Assembly: GCF_003053745.1 (NCBI RefSeq)
Contig: NZ_QAYE01000001.1
Coordinates: 434,001 to 498,000 of the forward strand
Direction of reading: 5' to 3'
Origin: Sphingomonas faeni
Lineage (GTDB): Bacteria > Pseudomonadota > Alphaproteobacteria > Sphingomonadales > Sphingomonadaceae
DNA length: 64,000 nucleotides
The notes under the pieces are model-generated. The model was not told the origin of the DNA. It worked only from the letters and a program-made list of their open reading frames with translations, and did no database searches. The position numbers were made by a program, and so were the translations under genes. This document shows positions 34,317 to 43,385 of this stretch, piece after piece. Every line of letters begins with the position of its first letter. Positions within the stretch are counted from its first letter, which is position 1.

Positions 34317-36548
34317 TCAAACAGCCGGCAACTGATCCAGCAGCTTGTCGAGCGTGATCGGGAACTCGCGCACCCGGATCCCCGTCGCATTATACACCGC
34401 GTTCGCCACCGCAGCACCCGCACCCGAAATCCCCAGCTCGCCGATCCCCTTCGCGTGGATCGGGTTCGCATGGATGTCGCGCTCGTCGACGAAGTGGACG
34501 TCCATCTGCGGAATGTCCGCATTCGCCGGCACGTGATATTCCGCCAGATCGTGGTTCACCAGCTTGCCGGTGCGTGTATCGTGGATCAGGTCCTCGGTCA
34601 GCGCCGCGCCGATCCCGAAGGTCATCCCGCCCAGGCACTGCGACCGCGCGGTCTTCGCGTTGAGCACACGCCCCGCCGCGAACGACCCGAGCATCCGCCG
34701 CACCCGCGTCTCGCCAGTGATCACGTTGACCGCGACCTCCGCGAAATGCGCGCCGAACCCGGCCTGCGAGGTCTCCTTCTCCTGCTTGCCCGGCTTGATG
34801 TGCCCGGTAGCTTCGAAACCCTTGCCGACCAGCTCGCCGATTGGTGTCGAGCGATTGTCGCCGATCGCGTTGCCGTCCTTGAGCGTCAGGCCGTCCTCGT
34901 CGACGCCCGCCGCCTTGGCCAGCTTCCCACGCAGCATCTCGCACGCCAGATACACGGCAGTACCCGAAGACGCCGCACCCCACGAACCGCCCGAACCAGC
35001 GGCCGGAGGATCGTTGGTATCCCCCAGCGACATCGTGATGTTCTCGACCGGAATGCCCAGGATCTCCGACGCGATCTGCGCCAGGATCGTGTAGCTGCCC
35101 GTGCCGATATCGGTCATCGCCGACGACACCGTCGCCGAGCCGTCCGGATGGATTTCGACCTTGGCGGACGATTCCATCATCATGTTGCCGCGCACCGCCG
35201 AGGCGACGCCCATGCCGATCAGCCACTCGCCCTCGCGGCGCGTGCCGGCCTTCTGGCGCTTGTCCCAGCCGAACTTCTTCGCACCCTCGTCGAGCGCACG
35301 CGTCAGGTTGCGCGACGAATAGGGCACGTCCTTCTCGGGGTCGATCTTCGGATCGTTGCGCTTGCGCAGCTCGATCGGATCCATCTCGAGCTTCTCGGCC
35401 AGCTCGTCCATCGCGCCCTCGAGTGCGAGCATCCCGACCGCCTCGCCCGGCGCACGCATCGAGCCCGACAGCACGAAGTTCACATCGACCACCTCATGCG
35501 TGATCAGCCGGTTCTCACCGCCGTACAGCAGGTGCGTGCCGATACCCGCAGGCTCGAAATAATCCTCGGTCGGCTGGTTCGAGGTCAGCGTCTCGTGACC
35601 GATCGCCAGCAACTTGCCGTCGGCGTCCGCCGCGAGCCGCACATGCTGCTCGGTATTCGACCGCCGCACGGTCGCCTCGAACACCTGCGGCCGCGACATC
35701 ACCGCCTTGACCGGACGGCCAAGCTGCTTCGCCGCGATCGCCGCCGCGACACTCTCGGGCGCGATGCCAAGCTTCGACCCGAACCCGCCGCCGATATAGC
35801 GCGCGATGATCCGCACCTTCTTCTCGGACAGCCCCAGCGACTTCGCCAGCTGCTGCGCATCCGAGGTCGGCATCTGGTAGGCGCCGTACAGCGACAGCGA
35901 GCCGTCCTCTTCCCACACCGCGGTCGAGGCATGCGGCTCCATCGCCGCCGAATTCTGGCTCGGCGTGACATAGGTCGAATCGATCGTCACCGCCGCCTCG
36001 GCCATCGCCTTGTCGACGTCGCCCTGCTTGAAATGCGCCGGCGTCGCGTCGTCCGGCGGCGTCCGCGTCTCGTCGCGGTGCGCGGCGAAGTCGTACTGCC
36101 CTTCGGCCTCGTCATACTCGATCGGGAGCCGCGCCGCCGCATCGCGCGCGACCTCGAAGCTCTCGGCGAGCACGATCGCGACGATCTGGCCGAAGAACGC
36201 GATGTCCTTCACGCCCTGCGTCGGTGCATCGGTCGCGCCACCTTGTGCCGAGACGCGGATGAACTGGTCGAAATCGGTGACGACGTCGATCACGCCGGGG
36301 ATGCTCTTCACCGCGTCGACGTCGATCGAGACGACCTTGCCCGCCGAGATCTTCGTGCCGACCAGTACACCGTACGCCATGTTCGCGAACTGGTATTCCG
36401 CGGCATAGGTCGCCGTGCCCGTGACCTTCAGCGGACCGTCGATCCGGTCGAGCGGCTTGCCGATGACGCCCTGGACGCCCGTATCCAGAAGACTGTCCGG
36501 ATGCGGCTTGTCCATCGTCAGGCTATTCGTAGTGCCAAGACCAAACAT
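34317..36548 (-). CDS. molybdenum hydroxylase catalytic subunit (PaoC-like)
   Basis: Large subunit of 743 residues of the xanthine oxidase family, nearest in layout to the periplasmic aldehyde oxidoreductase PaoABC but without an export signal. The hammerhead domain begins RIDGPLKVTGTATYAAE, YIGGGFGSKLG near residue 245 and GSGGSWGAASSG near residue 525 line the cofactor, and the catalytic Glu is in HAKGIGELGISGAG. ATG at 36548 stands 3 bases from the stop of the FAD subunit gene and defines the start; a longer open frame runs antisense-like through that gene. Order iron-sulfur, FAD, catalytic subunit is the family standard. Confidence 0.9.
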   Translation of the reverse strand: MFGLGTTNSLTMDKPHPDSLLDTGVQGVIGKPLDRIDGPLKVTGTATYAAEYQFANMAYGVLVGTKISAGKVVSIDVDAVKSIPGVIDVVTDFDQFIRVSAQGGATDAPTQGVKDIAFFGQIVAIVLAESFEVARDAAARLPIEYDEAEGQYDFAAHRDETRTPPDDATPAHFKQGDVDKAMAEAAVTIDSTYVTPSQNSAAMEPHASTAVWEEDGSLSLYGAYQMPTSDAQQLAKSLGLSEKKVRIIARYIGGGFGSKLGIAPESVAAAIAAKQLGRPVKAVMSRPQVFEATVRRSNTEQHVRLAADADGKLLAIGHETLTSNQPTEDYFEPAGIGTHLLYGGENRLITHEVVDVNFVLSGSMRAPGEAVGMLALEGAMDELAEKLEMDPIELRKRNDPKIDPEKDVPYSSRNLTRALDEGAKKFGWDKRQKAGTRREGEWLIGMGVASAVRGNMMMESSAKVEIHPDGSATVSSAMTDIGTGSYTILAQIASEILGIPVENITMSLGDTNDPPAAGSGGSWGAASSGTAVYLACEMLRGKLAKAAGVDEDGLTLKDGNAIGDNRSTPIGELVGKGFEATGHIKPGKQEKETSQAGFGAHFAEVAVNVITGETRVRRMLGSFAAGRVLNAKTARSQCLGGMTFGIGAALTEDLIHDTRTGKLVNHDLAEYHVPANADIPQMDVHFVDERDIHANPIHAKGIGELGISGAGAAVANAVYNATGIRVREFPITLDKLLDQLPAV

Positions 36549-36550
36549 GC

Positions 36551-37531
36551 TTATGCTCCCGTGACGTTGCGCAGCGTCGCGATCAGCGTGCGACGGGCGA
36601 GGGGGATCTTGAAGTCGTTCGAGCCATAGCCCTTGGCATCGGCCAGCAGCGCGGTCGCCGCAGCCTCGAACACGGCATCGGACGGCGCCTTGCCGACCAG
36701 AGCCGCCTCGACCGCCGGGTTGCGCCACGGCATCGGCCCGAGCCCGCCGAACGCGAGCGAGGCCGACGCGATCACGCCGTCCTGCACGTCGACGATCGCC
36801 GCCACCGAGACGAGCGCGAACGCATACGATGCACGATCGCGCACCTTGCGGTACTCCTGCTTGCCCTTGACCGGCGCCGGCAGCTCGATGTGCGTGATCA
36901 GTTCACCCGCTTCGAGTGCGTTCTCGATCTGCGGCGTATCACCCGGCAGGCGGTAGAAGTCGTGGATCGAGATCCGCCGACGATCGCCGTCCGCCTTCAG
37001 CGTCACGATCGTCGCGTCGAGCGCGCGCATCGCCACCGCCATGTCGCTCGGGTGCGTCGCGATGCAGTGCTCGCTCGTCCCCAGCACGGCGAGGATGCGG
37101 TTGAAGCCGCCGATTGCCGAACAGCCGCTGCCCGGCTCGCGCTTGTTGCAGGCAGCCGCGGTGTCGTAGAAATAATAGCACCGCGTCCGCTGGAGCAGAT
37201 TGCCCCCGGTCGACGCCTTGTTGCGCAACTGCCCCGACGCGCCGGCGAGCAACGCGCGGCTCAGCACCTCGTACTTGGCGACGACGCGGCGATCAGCGGC
37301 GAGATCGCTGTTCGGCACCAGCGCACCGATCGTCAGCCCGCCATCCTCGCGCTCCTCGATCTTCGCGAGATCGAGCCGCGAGATGTCGACCAGCTTGTCC
37401 GGCGTCTCGACCTGCAACTTCATCAGGTCGAGCAGGTTGGTGCCGCCCGCGATGAACTTGGCGCCGCTCGTATCGATGTCCTTGACCGCAGCCTCGGGCG
37501 TCGCGGGCTTCTCGTAGGTGAAGGTCTTCAT
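36551..37531 (-). CDS. oxidoreductase FAD-binding subunit with 4Fe-4S insert (PaoB-like)
   Basis: Medium subunit of 326 residues that passes electrons from the iron-sulfur protein to its acceptor. The FAD loop [16 protein letters not shown] lies near residues 26-40 and the second contact is [13 protein letters not shown]. Four cysteines follow within about 40 residues (TRCYY, AACNK, SGCSA, EHCIA), the spacing of the extra 4Fe-4S cluster known in PaoB. Start ATG at 37531 overlaps the iron-sulfur subunit stop by 4 bases. The three subunits thus form a tight operon. Confidence 0.9.
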   Translation of the reverse strand: MKTFTYEKPATPEAAVKDIDTSGAKFIAGGTNLLDLMKLQVETPDKLVDISRLDLAKIEEREDGGLTIGALVPNSDLAADRRVVAKYEVLSRALLAGASGQLRNKASTGGNLLQRTRCYYFYDTAAACNKREPGSGCSAIGGFNRILAVLGTSEHCIATHPSDMAVAMRALDATIVTLKADGDRRRISIHDFYRLPGDTPQIENALEAGELITHIELPAPVKGKQEYRKVRDRASYAFALVSVAAIVDVQDGVIASASLAFGGLGPMPWRNPAVEAALVGKAPSDAVFEAAATALLADAKGYGSNDFKIPLARRTLIATLRNVTGA

Positions 37532-38091
37532 GCCACCAGCTCCCCACGCGCATTGGCTTCCATCGCGGCGTCCTTCTCGTCCGCGGTCCGGCCTGCTGGC
37601 TCGGCACCACCGACTTCGCGGATCGCATCGACGATGTTCGGGTACGCGGCGCAGCGGCACAGATTGCCGCTCATCCGCTCGGAAATCTCGGCATCGTCGA
37701 ACTTTGGATCGGTCAGGTCGCCCGACGCATGGCTGGCCCAGCCCTTCTTGACCTCGTCGAGCATGCCGACCGCCGAACAGATCTGCCCCGGCGTGCAATA
37801 GCCGCACTGATACCCGTCATGCCGCACGAACGCGTCCTGCAATGCATGCAGGTTGCCGGGCTGGCCGATGCCCTCGATCGTCGTGATCTCGTCGTCCTGG
37901 TGCATCACCGCGAGCGTCAGGCAAGAATTGACGCGGCGCCCGTTGATCAGCACCGTGCACGCGCCGCACTGGCCATGATCGCAACCCTTCTTCGAGCCCG
38001 TCAGCCCGAGATGCTCGCGGCACAGGTCGAGCACCGACGTGCGAATATCGGGCTCGGCGTCATATGATTGACCATTGATCGTGAAATGCAT
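37528..38091 (-). CDS. oxidoreductase 2Fe-2S subunit (PaoA-like)
   Basis: Small subunit of 187 residues with two 2Fe-2S clusters. The plant-ferredoxin-type set is C-x4-C-G-x-C ([14 protein letters not shown]) plus the downstream Cys in VNSCLTL; the second set is QCGYCTPG and NLCRCAAYP. It starts directly at MHFTINGQ without a Tat leader, unlike E. coli PaoA, so the complex is predicted to stay in the cytoplasm. A charged C-terminal tail ([16 protein letters not shown]) extends past the domain. First gene of the operon; the promoter must lie in the short gap before the divergent phosphodiesterase gene. Confidence 0.92.
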   Translation of the reverse strand: MHFTINGQSYDAEPDIRTSVLDLCREHLGLTGSKKGCDHGQCGACTVLINGRRVNSCLTLAVMHQDDEITTIEGIGQPGNLHALQDAFVRHDGYQCGYCTPGQICSAVGMLDEVKKGWASHASGDLTDPKFDDAEISERMSGNLCRCAAYPNIVDAIREVGGAEPAGRTADEKDAAMEANARGELVA

Positions 38092-38148
38092 GGCGGTGCC
38101 CCTGGTTGAATGTGCCGGGAATGTACGGATTTCGAGGACTCAACGCCG

Positions 38149-39237
38149 ATGCGACCGATCGTTTCCTATTGCGACAAGCTCTCACGTGTTGGTACGCTGG
38201 CGTTCATAGCGCTGAGCGGGCAAGCTGTTGCGATGACGCCAGCTTCTCCCCGATTGTCGCCCCCGATCGTCATCGCGCACCGTGGCGCGAGCGGTCTGCG
38301 GCCCGAGCACACGCTGGCGGCGTACTCGCTCGCGATCGACCAGGGCGCGGACTTCATCGAGCCCGATCTGGTGCCGACCAAGGACGACGTCCTCGTCGCG
38401 CGGCACGAGAACAACATCGCGGAGACGACCAACGTCGCCGACCATCCCGAATTCGCCGCGCGGAAAACCACCAAGACGATCGACGGCCAGACGATGACCG
38501 GCTGGTTCGTCGAGGACTTCACGCTCGCCGAACTGAAGACGCTGCGCGCGAAGGAACGCCTGCCCAAGCTCCGCCCGGCGAACACCGCCTTTGACGGCCA
38601 ATTCGCAATCCCGACGCTCGCCGAGATCATCGCGCTCGCCAAGCGCCGCACGACCGAGACGGGCCGGACGATCGGCATTTACCCCGAGACCAAGCATCCG
38701 ACCTATTTCGCCAAGATCGGCCATCCAACCGACGCGAAACTGGTCGCCGAACTGCGCGAGGCCGGTTGGGATTCGGCGAAAGCGCCGGTGTTCATCCAGT
38801 CGTTCGAGGTCGCCAACCTCCGGCGCCTCCACAAGATGACGAAAGTCCGCCTGATCCAGCTCATGGACGGCGAGGGCGGTCCCGCCGATGGCGCACAGCC
38901 GAGCTACAAGGCGATGATCACGCCCGAAGGCCTGAAAGCGGTCGCGGCCTACGCCTACGGCATCGGCCCGAACAAGAGCATGCTCTGGACCGACGCGACC
39001 CCCACCACGCTGGTCGCCGACGCGCACGCCGCGGGGCTACGCGTCCACCCCTGGACCTACCGCGCCGAAAACTATTTCGAACCGACCCGCTTCCGCCGCG
39101 GCACCGACCCCGCCGCCCACGGCGACATCGCCGCAGAGATCGACGCAGGCCTTGCACAAGGTATCGACGGTTTCTTCACCGACTTTCCGCTATATGGGGC
39201 AGAAGCGCGCGACCGGGCGCGTGCAGGAGTAAAGTAA
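38149..39237 (+). CDS. glpQ: glycerophosphodiester phosphodiesterase, exported
   Basis: Hydrolyses glycerophosphodiesters to glycerol-3-phosphate and an alcohol. GDPD motifs: VIAHRGASGLRPEHTLAAY with catalytic His and Arg, IEPDLVPTKDDVLVARHEN with metal-binding Glu/Asp and the second His, and GIYPETKHPTYF. A hydrophobic N-terminus (LAFIALSGQAVA) suggests export to the periplasm. ATG at 38149 is preferred over 38110 because it places the signal properly and has GAGGA about 10 bases before it. A small lipoprotein gene starts immediately after the stop. Confidence 0.9.
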   Translation: MRPIVSYCDKLSRVGTLAFIALSGQAVAMTPASPRLSPPIVIAHRGASGLRPEHTLAAYSLAIDQGADFIEPDLVPTKDDVLVARHENNIAETTNVADHPEFAARKTTKTIDGQTMTGWFVEDFTLAELKTLRAKERLPKLRPANTAFDGQFAIPTLAEIIALAKRRTTETGRTIGIYPETKHPTYFAKIGHPTDAKLVAELREAGWDSAKAPVFIQSFEVANLRRLHKMTKVRLIQLMDGEGGPADGAQPSYKAMITPEGLKAVAAYAYGIGPNKSMLWTDATPTTLVADAHAAGLRVHPWTYRAENYFEPTRFRRGTDPAAHGDIAAEIDAGLAQGIDGFFTDFPLYGAEARDRARAGVK

Positions 39238-39516
39238 ATGCGTAAGGTTCTTCCCGTACTCGCGGTGCTGCCGTTCATCGTAAGTGGCTGCATCAGCACC
39301 GCAACCTCGATCGTGAAGGCACCATTCCAGGTCGCCGGCAAGGCGGTCGACTGGACCACGACCAGCCAGGAAGAATCGGACCGCAACTACGGCAAGAAGA
39401 TGCGCAAGCAGGAAGCCAAAGAAGGCAAACAGCGCAAGGAACTCGCCAAGCGCTGCAAGCGCGACCCACAGCGCTCGGAATGCGGCCAATACCAAGGCTA
39501 CCGCGCCGGGAATTGA
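39238..39516 (+). CDS. small lipoprotein, unknown function (92 aa)
   Basis: The N-terminus MRKVLPVLAVLPFIVSGC is a lipoprotein signal with lipobox VSGC (Cys 18). The mature part is short, starts ISTATSIVKAPFQVAGKAVDW and continues as a Lys/Glu-rich helical stretch (KKMRKQEAKEGKQRKELAKRC) with two cysteines near the end. I do not recognise a family with known function. The ATG directly follows the phosphodiesterase stop, so the two are almost surely co-transcribed. Confidence 0.8.
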   Translation: MRKVLPVLAVLPFIVSGCISTATSIVKAPFQVAGKAVDWTTTSQEESDRNYGKKMRKQEAKEGKQRKELAKRCKRDPQRSECGQYQGYRAGN

Positions 39517-39525
39517 GCTTCCTTC

Positions 39526-39632
39526 TACCACCCCGGCGAAGGCCGGGGCCCAGTTGGGAAACAGAAGTAACGTAGCGCTGCGCTCAGTCAGCAACGTCCC
39601 CCAACTGGACCCCGGCCTCCGCCGGGGTGGTG
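39526..39632. repeat. paired palindromic repeat, CCGGCGAAGGCCGG class
   Basis: Arms CCACCCCGGCGAAGGCCGGG with CCCAGTTGGG and the inverse CCAACTGGACCCCGGCCTCC with GCCGGGGTGG around about 42 bases. Same class as the arms that flank the GIY-YIG gene at 54605. Confidence 0.85.
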
Positions 39633-39657
39633 CCCCACGCCAATGTTCCCTGACTCC

Positions 39658-39716
39658 CTTGTTCTCCCGCGAAGGCGGGAGCCCAGTCTGGACTCCCGCC
39701 TTCGCGGGAGAACAAG
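39658..39716. repeat. compact palindromic repeat with CCAGTCTGG centre
   Basis: Near-perfect 59-base palindrome: TTGTTCTCCCGCGAAGGCGG and its inverse meet at CCAGTCTGG with no spacer, each arm being a hairpin itself. Follows the previous repeat after about 25 bases. Confidence 0.85.
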
Positions 39717-39753
39717 GAAGCGCGAGAACAAGCTGTGGGGTTCACGACACCCC

Positions 39754-40419
39754 CTAAAACCACCCCATCACAGTAACCGGAAACGGCGTCCACCGCCCAA
39801 CTCGAACCCCCGCAAACCGCAGAGCATTCCCCGTCCACGCATTACAAGTCCGCACCGCGCTATACCGACCGTTAGCCTCATAAAACGCATCATACCCCGC
39901 ATACCCCCGGTACCGCGCACCCCCATCGCGAAAGCTAGCCCGGATATACGCCGCCAACCGCCGATACTGCGCGGGCGTCACCACGATCTCCCGAGCCCCA
40001 TCGCCCGCACGCGGCCTCGGCAGATGATCGACATGCATCAACGTCCGCGTAGTGCCGAACGCCGCGCCGACCACGGTTCGCAGCTTCACGTCCGCCCAGG
40101 TCGGCGTCTCCAGGTAGAACGTCTTCTCCCCCCACCCGAACGCCACATGATCGAACGCGCCATAGCGCGGGTCGCGAAGATCCTCCGCCCGAGCCACCCC
40201 GCGCCAGTCCACCCCAGCGGCAACCTTCGGCACGATGATCCCGGTATGCACGCCGTTGCTCTCGACGAAGATATGCACGCCCCCGGCCGGCGCCCGCCAG
40301 CCGCGATTGCTGGGGATCGACCCGCCGACCAGCCCCGCCACCGCATAGCTCGCGACCACCCCGAACACCGCCGCGATCGCCCGTAAAATCCATGTAACCC
40401 AACGCGTTTCCGTCTTCAT
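39754..40419 (-). CDS. DUF2459/TIGR02117-family membrane-anchored protein
   Basis: A 221-residue protein with one N-terminal hydrophobic anchor (ILRAIAAVFGVVASYAVAGLVGG). The rest matches the TIGR02117/DUF2459 pattern: VHIFVESNGVHTGIIVP, FDHVAFGWGEKTFYLETPTW, a TLMHVDHLP strand, and a C-terminal TCNAWTGNALRFAGVRVGRWTPFP with the conserved Cys-Asn. The family's function is unknown; it has been seen near polyhydroxyalkanoate and stress genes in other bacteria. It is divergent from phhA with about 22 bases between starts. Confidence 0.85.
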   Translation of the reverse strand: MKTETRWVTWILRAIAAVFGVVASYAVAGLVGGSIPSNRGWRAPAGGVHIFVESNGVHTGIIVPKVAAGVDWRGVARAEDLRDPRYGAFDHVAFGWGEKTFYLETPTWADVKLRTVVGAAFGTTRTLMHVDHLPRPRAGDGAREIVVTPAQYRRLAAYIRASFRDGGARYRGYAGYDAFYEANGRYSAVRTCNAWTGNALRFAGVRVGRWTPFPVTVMGWF

Positions 40420-40441
40420 TCCGTCATGCTAGACCAGCCGC

Positions 40442-41320
40442 ATGGCCAATGACACACATGTGCTGAGCACCCCACCCGAAGGCGCTCCCGACTGGACGAT
40501 CCCGCAGAACTGGGCGGACTACACCGCTGAGGATCACGCGACCTGGGACACGCTGTTCGCGCGCCAGTCGAAGCTGCTGCCCGGCCGCGCTTCGAACGCC
40601 TGGCTGCGCGGGCTCGACGTGCTGAAGCTGTCGAAACCCGGCATCCCCGATTTCGAGGAACTGTCCGAGCGCCTGACGAAGCTCACCGGCTGGTCGGTCG
40701 TCGCGGTCCCCGGCCTCGTTCCCGACGACGTGTTCTTCGACCACATGGCGAACCGGCGGTTCGTCGCGGGCAACTTCATCCGCCGCCCCGACCAGCTCGA
40801 CTATCTCCAGGAACCCGACGTCTTCCACGACGTGTTCGGCCACGTGCCGATGCTCGCCGACCCCGTCTTCGCCGACTACCTCGCCGCCTACGGCCGCGGT
40901 GGCCAGCGTGCGCTCGGGCTCGACGCGCTGAAATATTTGGGACGGCTCTACTGGTACACGGTCGAGTTCGGCCTGATCGCGGAACCCGAAGGCCTCCGCA
41001 TTTACGGCTCGGGCATCGTCTCCAGCTACGCAGAAACGCGGTTTGCCTTGGACGACCCAAGCCCCAACCGCATCGCGCTGGACTTGGCCCGCGTGATGCG
41101 CACCGAGTACCGGATCGACGATTTCCAGCAGAACTACTTCGTCATCCCGAGCTTCGAGGAGTTGCTCAGGCTGACGGTAGAGACGGACTTCGCGCCGCTG
41201 TACGAGGAACTGAAGGCGCTCCCGGATATCCCGGTCGCGCGGATCGAGCCGGGCGATGTGGTGCTGACCGAAGGCACGCAGGACTACGCGAAGTCGAAGG
41301 CATCCGCTGAGACCGCATAA
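40442..41320 (+). CDS. phhA: phenylalanine 4-monooxygenase
   Basis: Iron- and tetrahydropterin-dependent hydroxylase that turns phenylalanine into tyrosine. The iron ligands are visible as the two His in FHDVFGHVPML near residues 130-140 and the Glu of YTVEFGLI near residue 180. Length of 292 residues is typical of the single-domain bacterial enzyme without the regulatory ACT domain. It starts 22 bases from the divergent DUF2459 gene, so the promoters must overlap. No pterin carbinolamine dehydratase gene lies beside it. Confidence 0.94.
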   Translation: MANDTHVLSTPPEGAPDWTIPQNWADYTAEDHATWDTLFARQSKLLPGRASNAWLRGLDVLKLSKPGIPDFEELSERLTKLTGWSVVAVPGLVPDDVFFDHMANRRFVAGNFIRRPDQLDYLQEPDVFHDVFGHVPMLADPVFADYLAAYGRGGQRALGLDALKYLGRLYWYTVEFGLIAEPEGLRIYGSGIVSSYAETRFALDDPSPNRIALDLARVMRTEYRIDDFQQNYFVIPSFEELLRLTVETDFAPLYEELKALPDIPVARIEPGDVVLTEGTQDYAKSKASAETA

Positions 41321-41334
41321 GGATCCTCTAGAAG

Positions 41335-41430
41335 CCACCACCCCGGCGAAGGCCGGGGCCCAGTTGGGATAGCGGTGCGGTTCTATCGCAAGGGTTCGCC
41401 CAACTGGGCCCCGGCCTCCGCCGGGGTGGC
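41335..41430. repeat. paired palindromic repeat, CCGGCGAAGGCCGG class
   Basis: Arms CCACCCCGGCGAAGGCCGGG with CCCAGTTGGG and inverse CCCAACTGGG with CCCCGGCCTCCGCCGGGG around a spacer of about 32 bases, directly after phhA. Confidence 0.85.
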
Positions 41431-41466
41431 GGCAGAGATGGGGGAGTGCAACCCTCCCCAAAGGAT

Positions 41467-41519
41467 GTTCCCCCGCGAAGGCGGGGGCCCAGACTGGACC
41501 CCCGCCTTCGCGGGGGAAC
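41467..41519. repeat. compact palindromic repeat with CCAGACTGG centre
   Basis: Near-perfect 53-base palindrome of GTTCCCCCGCGAAGGCGGGG and its inverse meeting at CCAGACTGG. Lies in the gap between the convergent phhA and prmA genes. Confidence 0.85.
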
Positions 41520-41561
41520 ACTCTTCTGGGGGGAGGGCAGTTACTCAAATATCCGCAACGC

Positions 41562-42497
41562 TCAAATATCCAGCGCCCACCCATCACGTCCCTTAGGATC
41601 GAACGGCCCCTCCGCCACGAACCTAACCGCCCCAGCCTTCAGCCGAAGCACACTCCAATCCCCCCGCCGGTCGACCGCCTCGAGCGAACACCCGCAAGCC
41701 TCATAAGCCGCCACGACCCCAGCCCGCTGCGTCTCCAACAACCCGGCCAGCACGATCGTCGCCCCGACATCCGAAATAGACGCAATCTCCGGCGCCATAG
41801 ACACCAGCGGCCCCGCCAGAATATTCGCGATCACCAGATCATACGGCGCGCGAACCACGATCGCATCGTCCAGCGTACCGTCCGCAACCACCAGATCGAT
41901 CCCCTCGACCCCATTAAGTGCCGCATTCTCAGCCGTCACATCGATCGAGACAGGATCGATATCCGTCCCCATCACCCTGGCCTCAGGCCAAAGATGCGCC
42001 GCCGCAAACGCCAGCAACCCCGTCCCCGTCCCGATATCGATCACGTTCGCAAACCTTGCATCCGCCAACCCGTCGAGCATCGCCAGACACCCGCTGGTCG
42101 TCTCGTGATGCCCCGTCCCGAACGCCCGGCTAGCCTCGATCAGGAACGCCCGCTTGTCCGCCGGCACCGCGCCCGCATGCGCGCCGGTATGCACGAAGAA
42201 CCGCCCGACCGACAAAGGCTCGAGCCCAGCCTGGCTCATCGTCACCCAGTCCGCATCGCCCAACCGCTCGACCGCGATCTCGGCCCCCGCTGCACTCGGC
42301 ACCAGCGCCCGCACCGCCGCGACCGTATCCGCCGCCGGCTCATGCTCGAAATACGCATCGAGCCGCCAAGACTCGACATCATCCTCGATCTCCTCGGTCG
42401 TCATCAACACGCCGTCGATCGTGAGCTCACCACTCGCATCGATCGCCTCCGCCTCCGCCCGCGTGCAGGGGAGGGTGAGCTTCCAACTATCGGACAT
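41562..42497 (-). CDS. prmA: ribosomal protein L11 methyltransferase
   Basis: SAM-dependent enzyme that trimethylates ribosomal protein L11. The substrate-binding loop AFGTGHHETTSGCL near residues 124-137, motif I VIDIGTGTGLLAFAA, and LVIANILAGPLV (the N-I-L-A loop of PrmA) are all present. 311 residues fits the family. Its start lies 11 bases inside the end of the upstream SDR gene, so both are likely one transcript. Confidence 0.93.
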   Translation of the reverse strand: MSDSWKLTLPCTRAEAEAIDASGELTIDGVLMTTEEIEDDVESWRLDAYFEHEPAADTVAAVRALVPSAAGAEIAVERLGDADWVTMSQAGLEPLSVGRFFVHTGAHAGAVPADKRAFLIEASRAFGTGHHETTSGCLAMLDGLADARFANVIDIGTGTGLLAFAAAHLWPEARVMGTDIDPVSIDVTAENAALNGVEGIDLVVADGTLDDAIVVRAPYDLVIANILAGPLVSMAPEIASISDVGATIVLAGLLETQRAGVVAAYEACGCSLEAVDRRGDWSVLRLKAGAVRFVAEGPFDPKGRDGWALDI

Positions 42498-43176
42498 AGC
42501 TCGCCCCGTTCACGTCGATCACCGAGCCCGTCATCGAAGCCGGCGCCTCCAACGCCAGAAACTTCGCCGCCGCCGCGATTTCTTCCGGCGCCGCGACCCG
42601 GCCGAGCGGAATATCCGCCAGCAACGCATCGCCGCCACGGCTCGACAGATAGTCCTCCGCCATCCCGGTCATCGTGAACCCCGGGCACACCGCGAAGGCG
42701 AGGATGCCCTCCCGAGCATACCCCCGGGCGATCGTCTTGGTCATCGCCACCATCCCCGCCTTCGACGCGGCATAATGCCAGTGCGCCGGCGAATCCCCGC
42801 GATACGCCGCCCGGCTCGCGATATTGACGATCCGACCACCGAACCCGCGCGATTGCCAATGCAGCACCGCCATCCGGCAAAGCTCGGCCGACGCGGTCAG
42901 GTTGATCCGCATCGTCCGCTCCCACTGCGCGGTCCAGTCGTCATCGCCGAGCGTTGCCGCCTCGAACACGCCAGCATTGTTGATCAACACGTCGATCGTG
43001 CCGCCCGCCTGCTCCAGCGCAGCGTTCCACAACGCAGTCGGCCCCGCAGGATCGCTGAAGTCGGCCGGGATACCGCTAGCGGTCCCATGCCCGATGACGG
43101 AAGCGCCAGCGTCGGTCAGCGCCGTATGAATGGCCGCGCCAATGCCCCGGCTCGAGCCTGTAAGAAGAATGGTCAT
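42487..43176 (-). CDS. SDR-family oxidoreductase
   Basis: Short-chain dehydrogenase/reductase of 229 residues. The NAD(P)-binding motif is TGSSRGIGAA near the N-terminus (TILLTGSSRGIG), the central NNAG motif is LINNAGVFEAA, and the catalytic Ser-Tyr-Lys set appears as SRAAYRG and HWHYAASKAGM. The end (MTGSVIDVNGASYVR) is typical of 3-oxoacyl-ACP-reductase-like members. The substrate cannot be inferred. Co-oriented with and overlapping prmA by 11 bases. Confidence 0.9.
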   Translation of the reverse strand: MTILLTGSSRGIGAAIHTALTDAGASVIGHGTASGIPADFSDPAGPTALWNAALEQAGGTIDVLINNAGVFEAATLGDDDWTAQWERTMRINLTASAELCRMAVLHWQSRGFGGRIVNIASRAAYRGDSPAHWHYAASKAGMVAMTKTIARGYAREGILAFAVCPGFTMTGMAEDYLSSRGGDALLADIPLGRVAAPEEIAAAAKFLALEAPASMTGSVIDVNGASYVR

Positions 43177-43231
43177 GCGATTACCCTAGCGCCGCAGGCC
43201 GTATCCGTCATCAAGCCCTAGCAAAGGATTG

Positions 43232-43358
43232 GGTTCACGCGGAGGCGCGGAGGCGCGGAGAGGGTGCGTGTCGATCGGGCGAAGTGCCCCCCAACGAAAG
43301 TTTTAAAGAACCTCCGGTTCCGCCAGACCCTCCGCGTCTCCGCGCCTCCGCGTGAACC
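43232..43358. repeat. inverted repeat with GGAGGCGCGG units
   Basis: The outer arm TTCACGCGGAGGCGCGGAGG and its inverse CCTCCGCGTGAA lie about 100 bases apart, with inner GAGAGGGT/ACCCTCC pairing. The GGAGGCGC unit is itself repeated twice. A different family from the GAA-loop repeats. Confidence 0.75.
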
Positions 43359-43385
43359 ACTCTACCTTATTTCCTTAGACCGCCC

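Noticed and set aside
34455..36629. 724-codon open frame on the plus strand
   Set aside because: Antisense to the PaoC-like gene, Arg/His-rich product, no motif.
39526..39716. Ordinary rho-independent terminators
   Set aside because: The hairpins have no U-tract, occur inside operons as well as at gene ends, and come in conserved paired form with shared flanks, so they are a repeat family; some may still end transcription.
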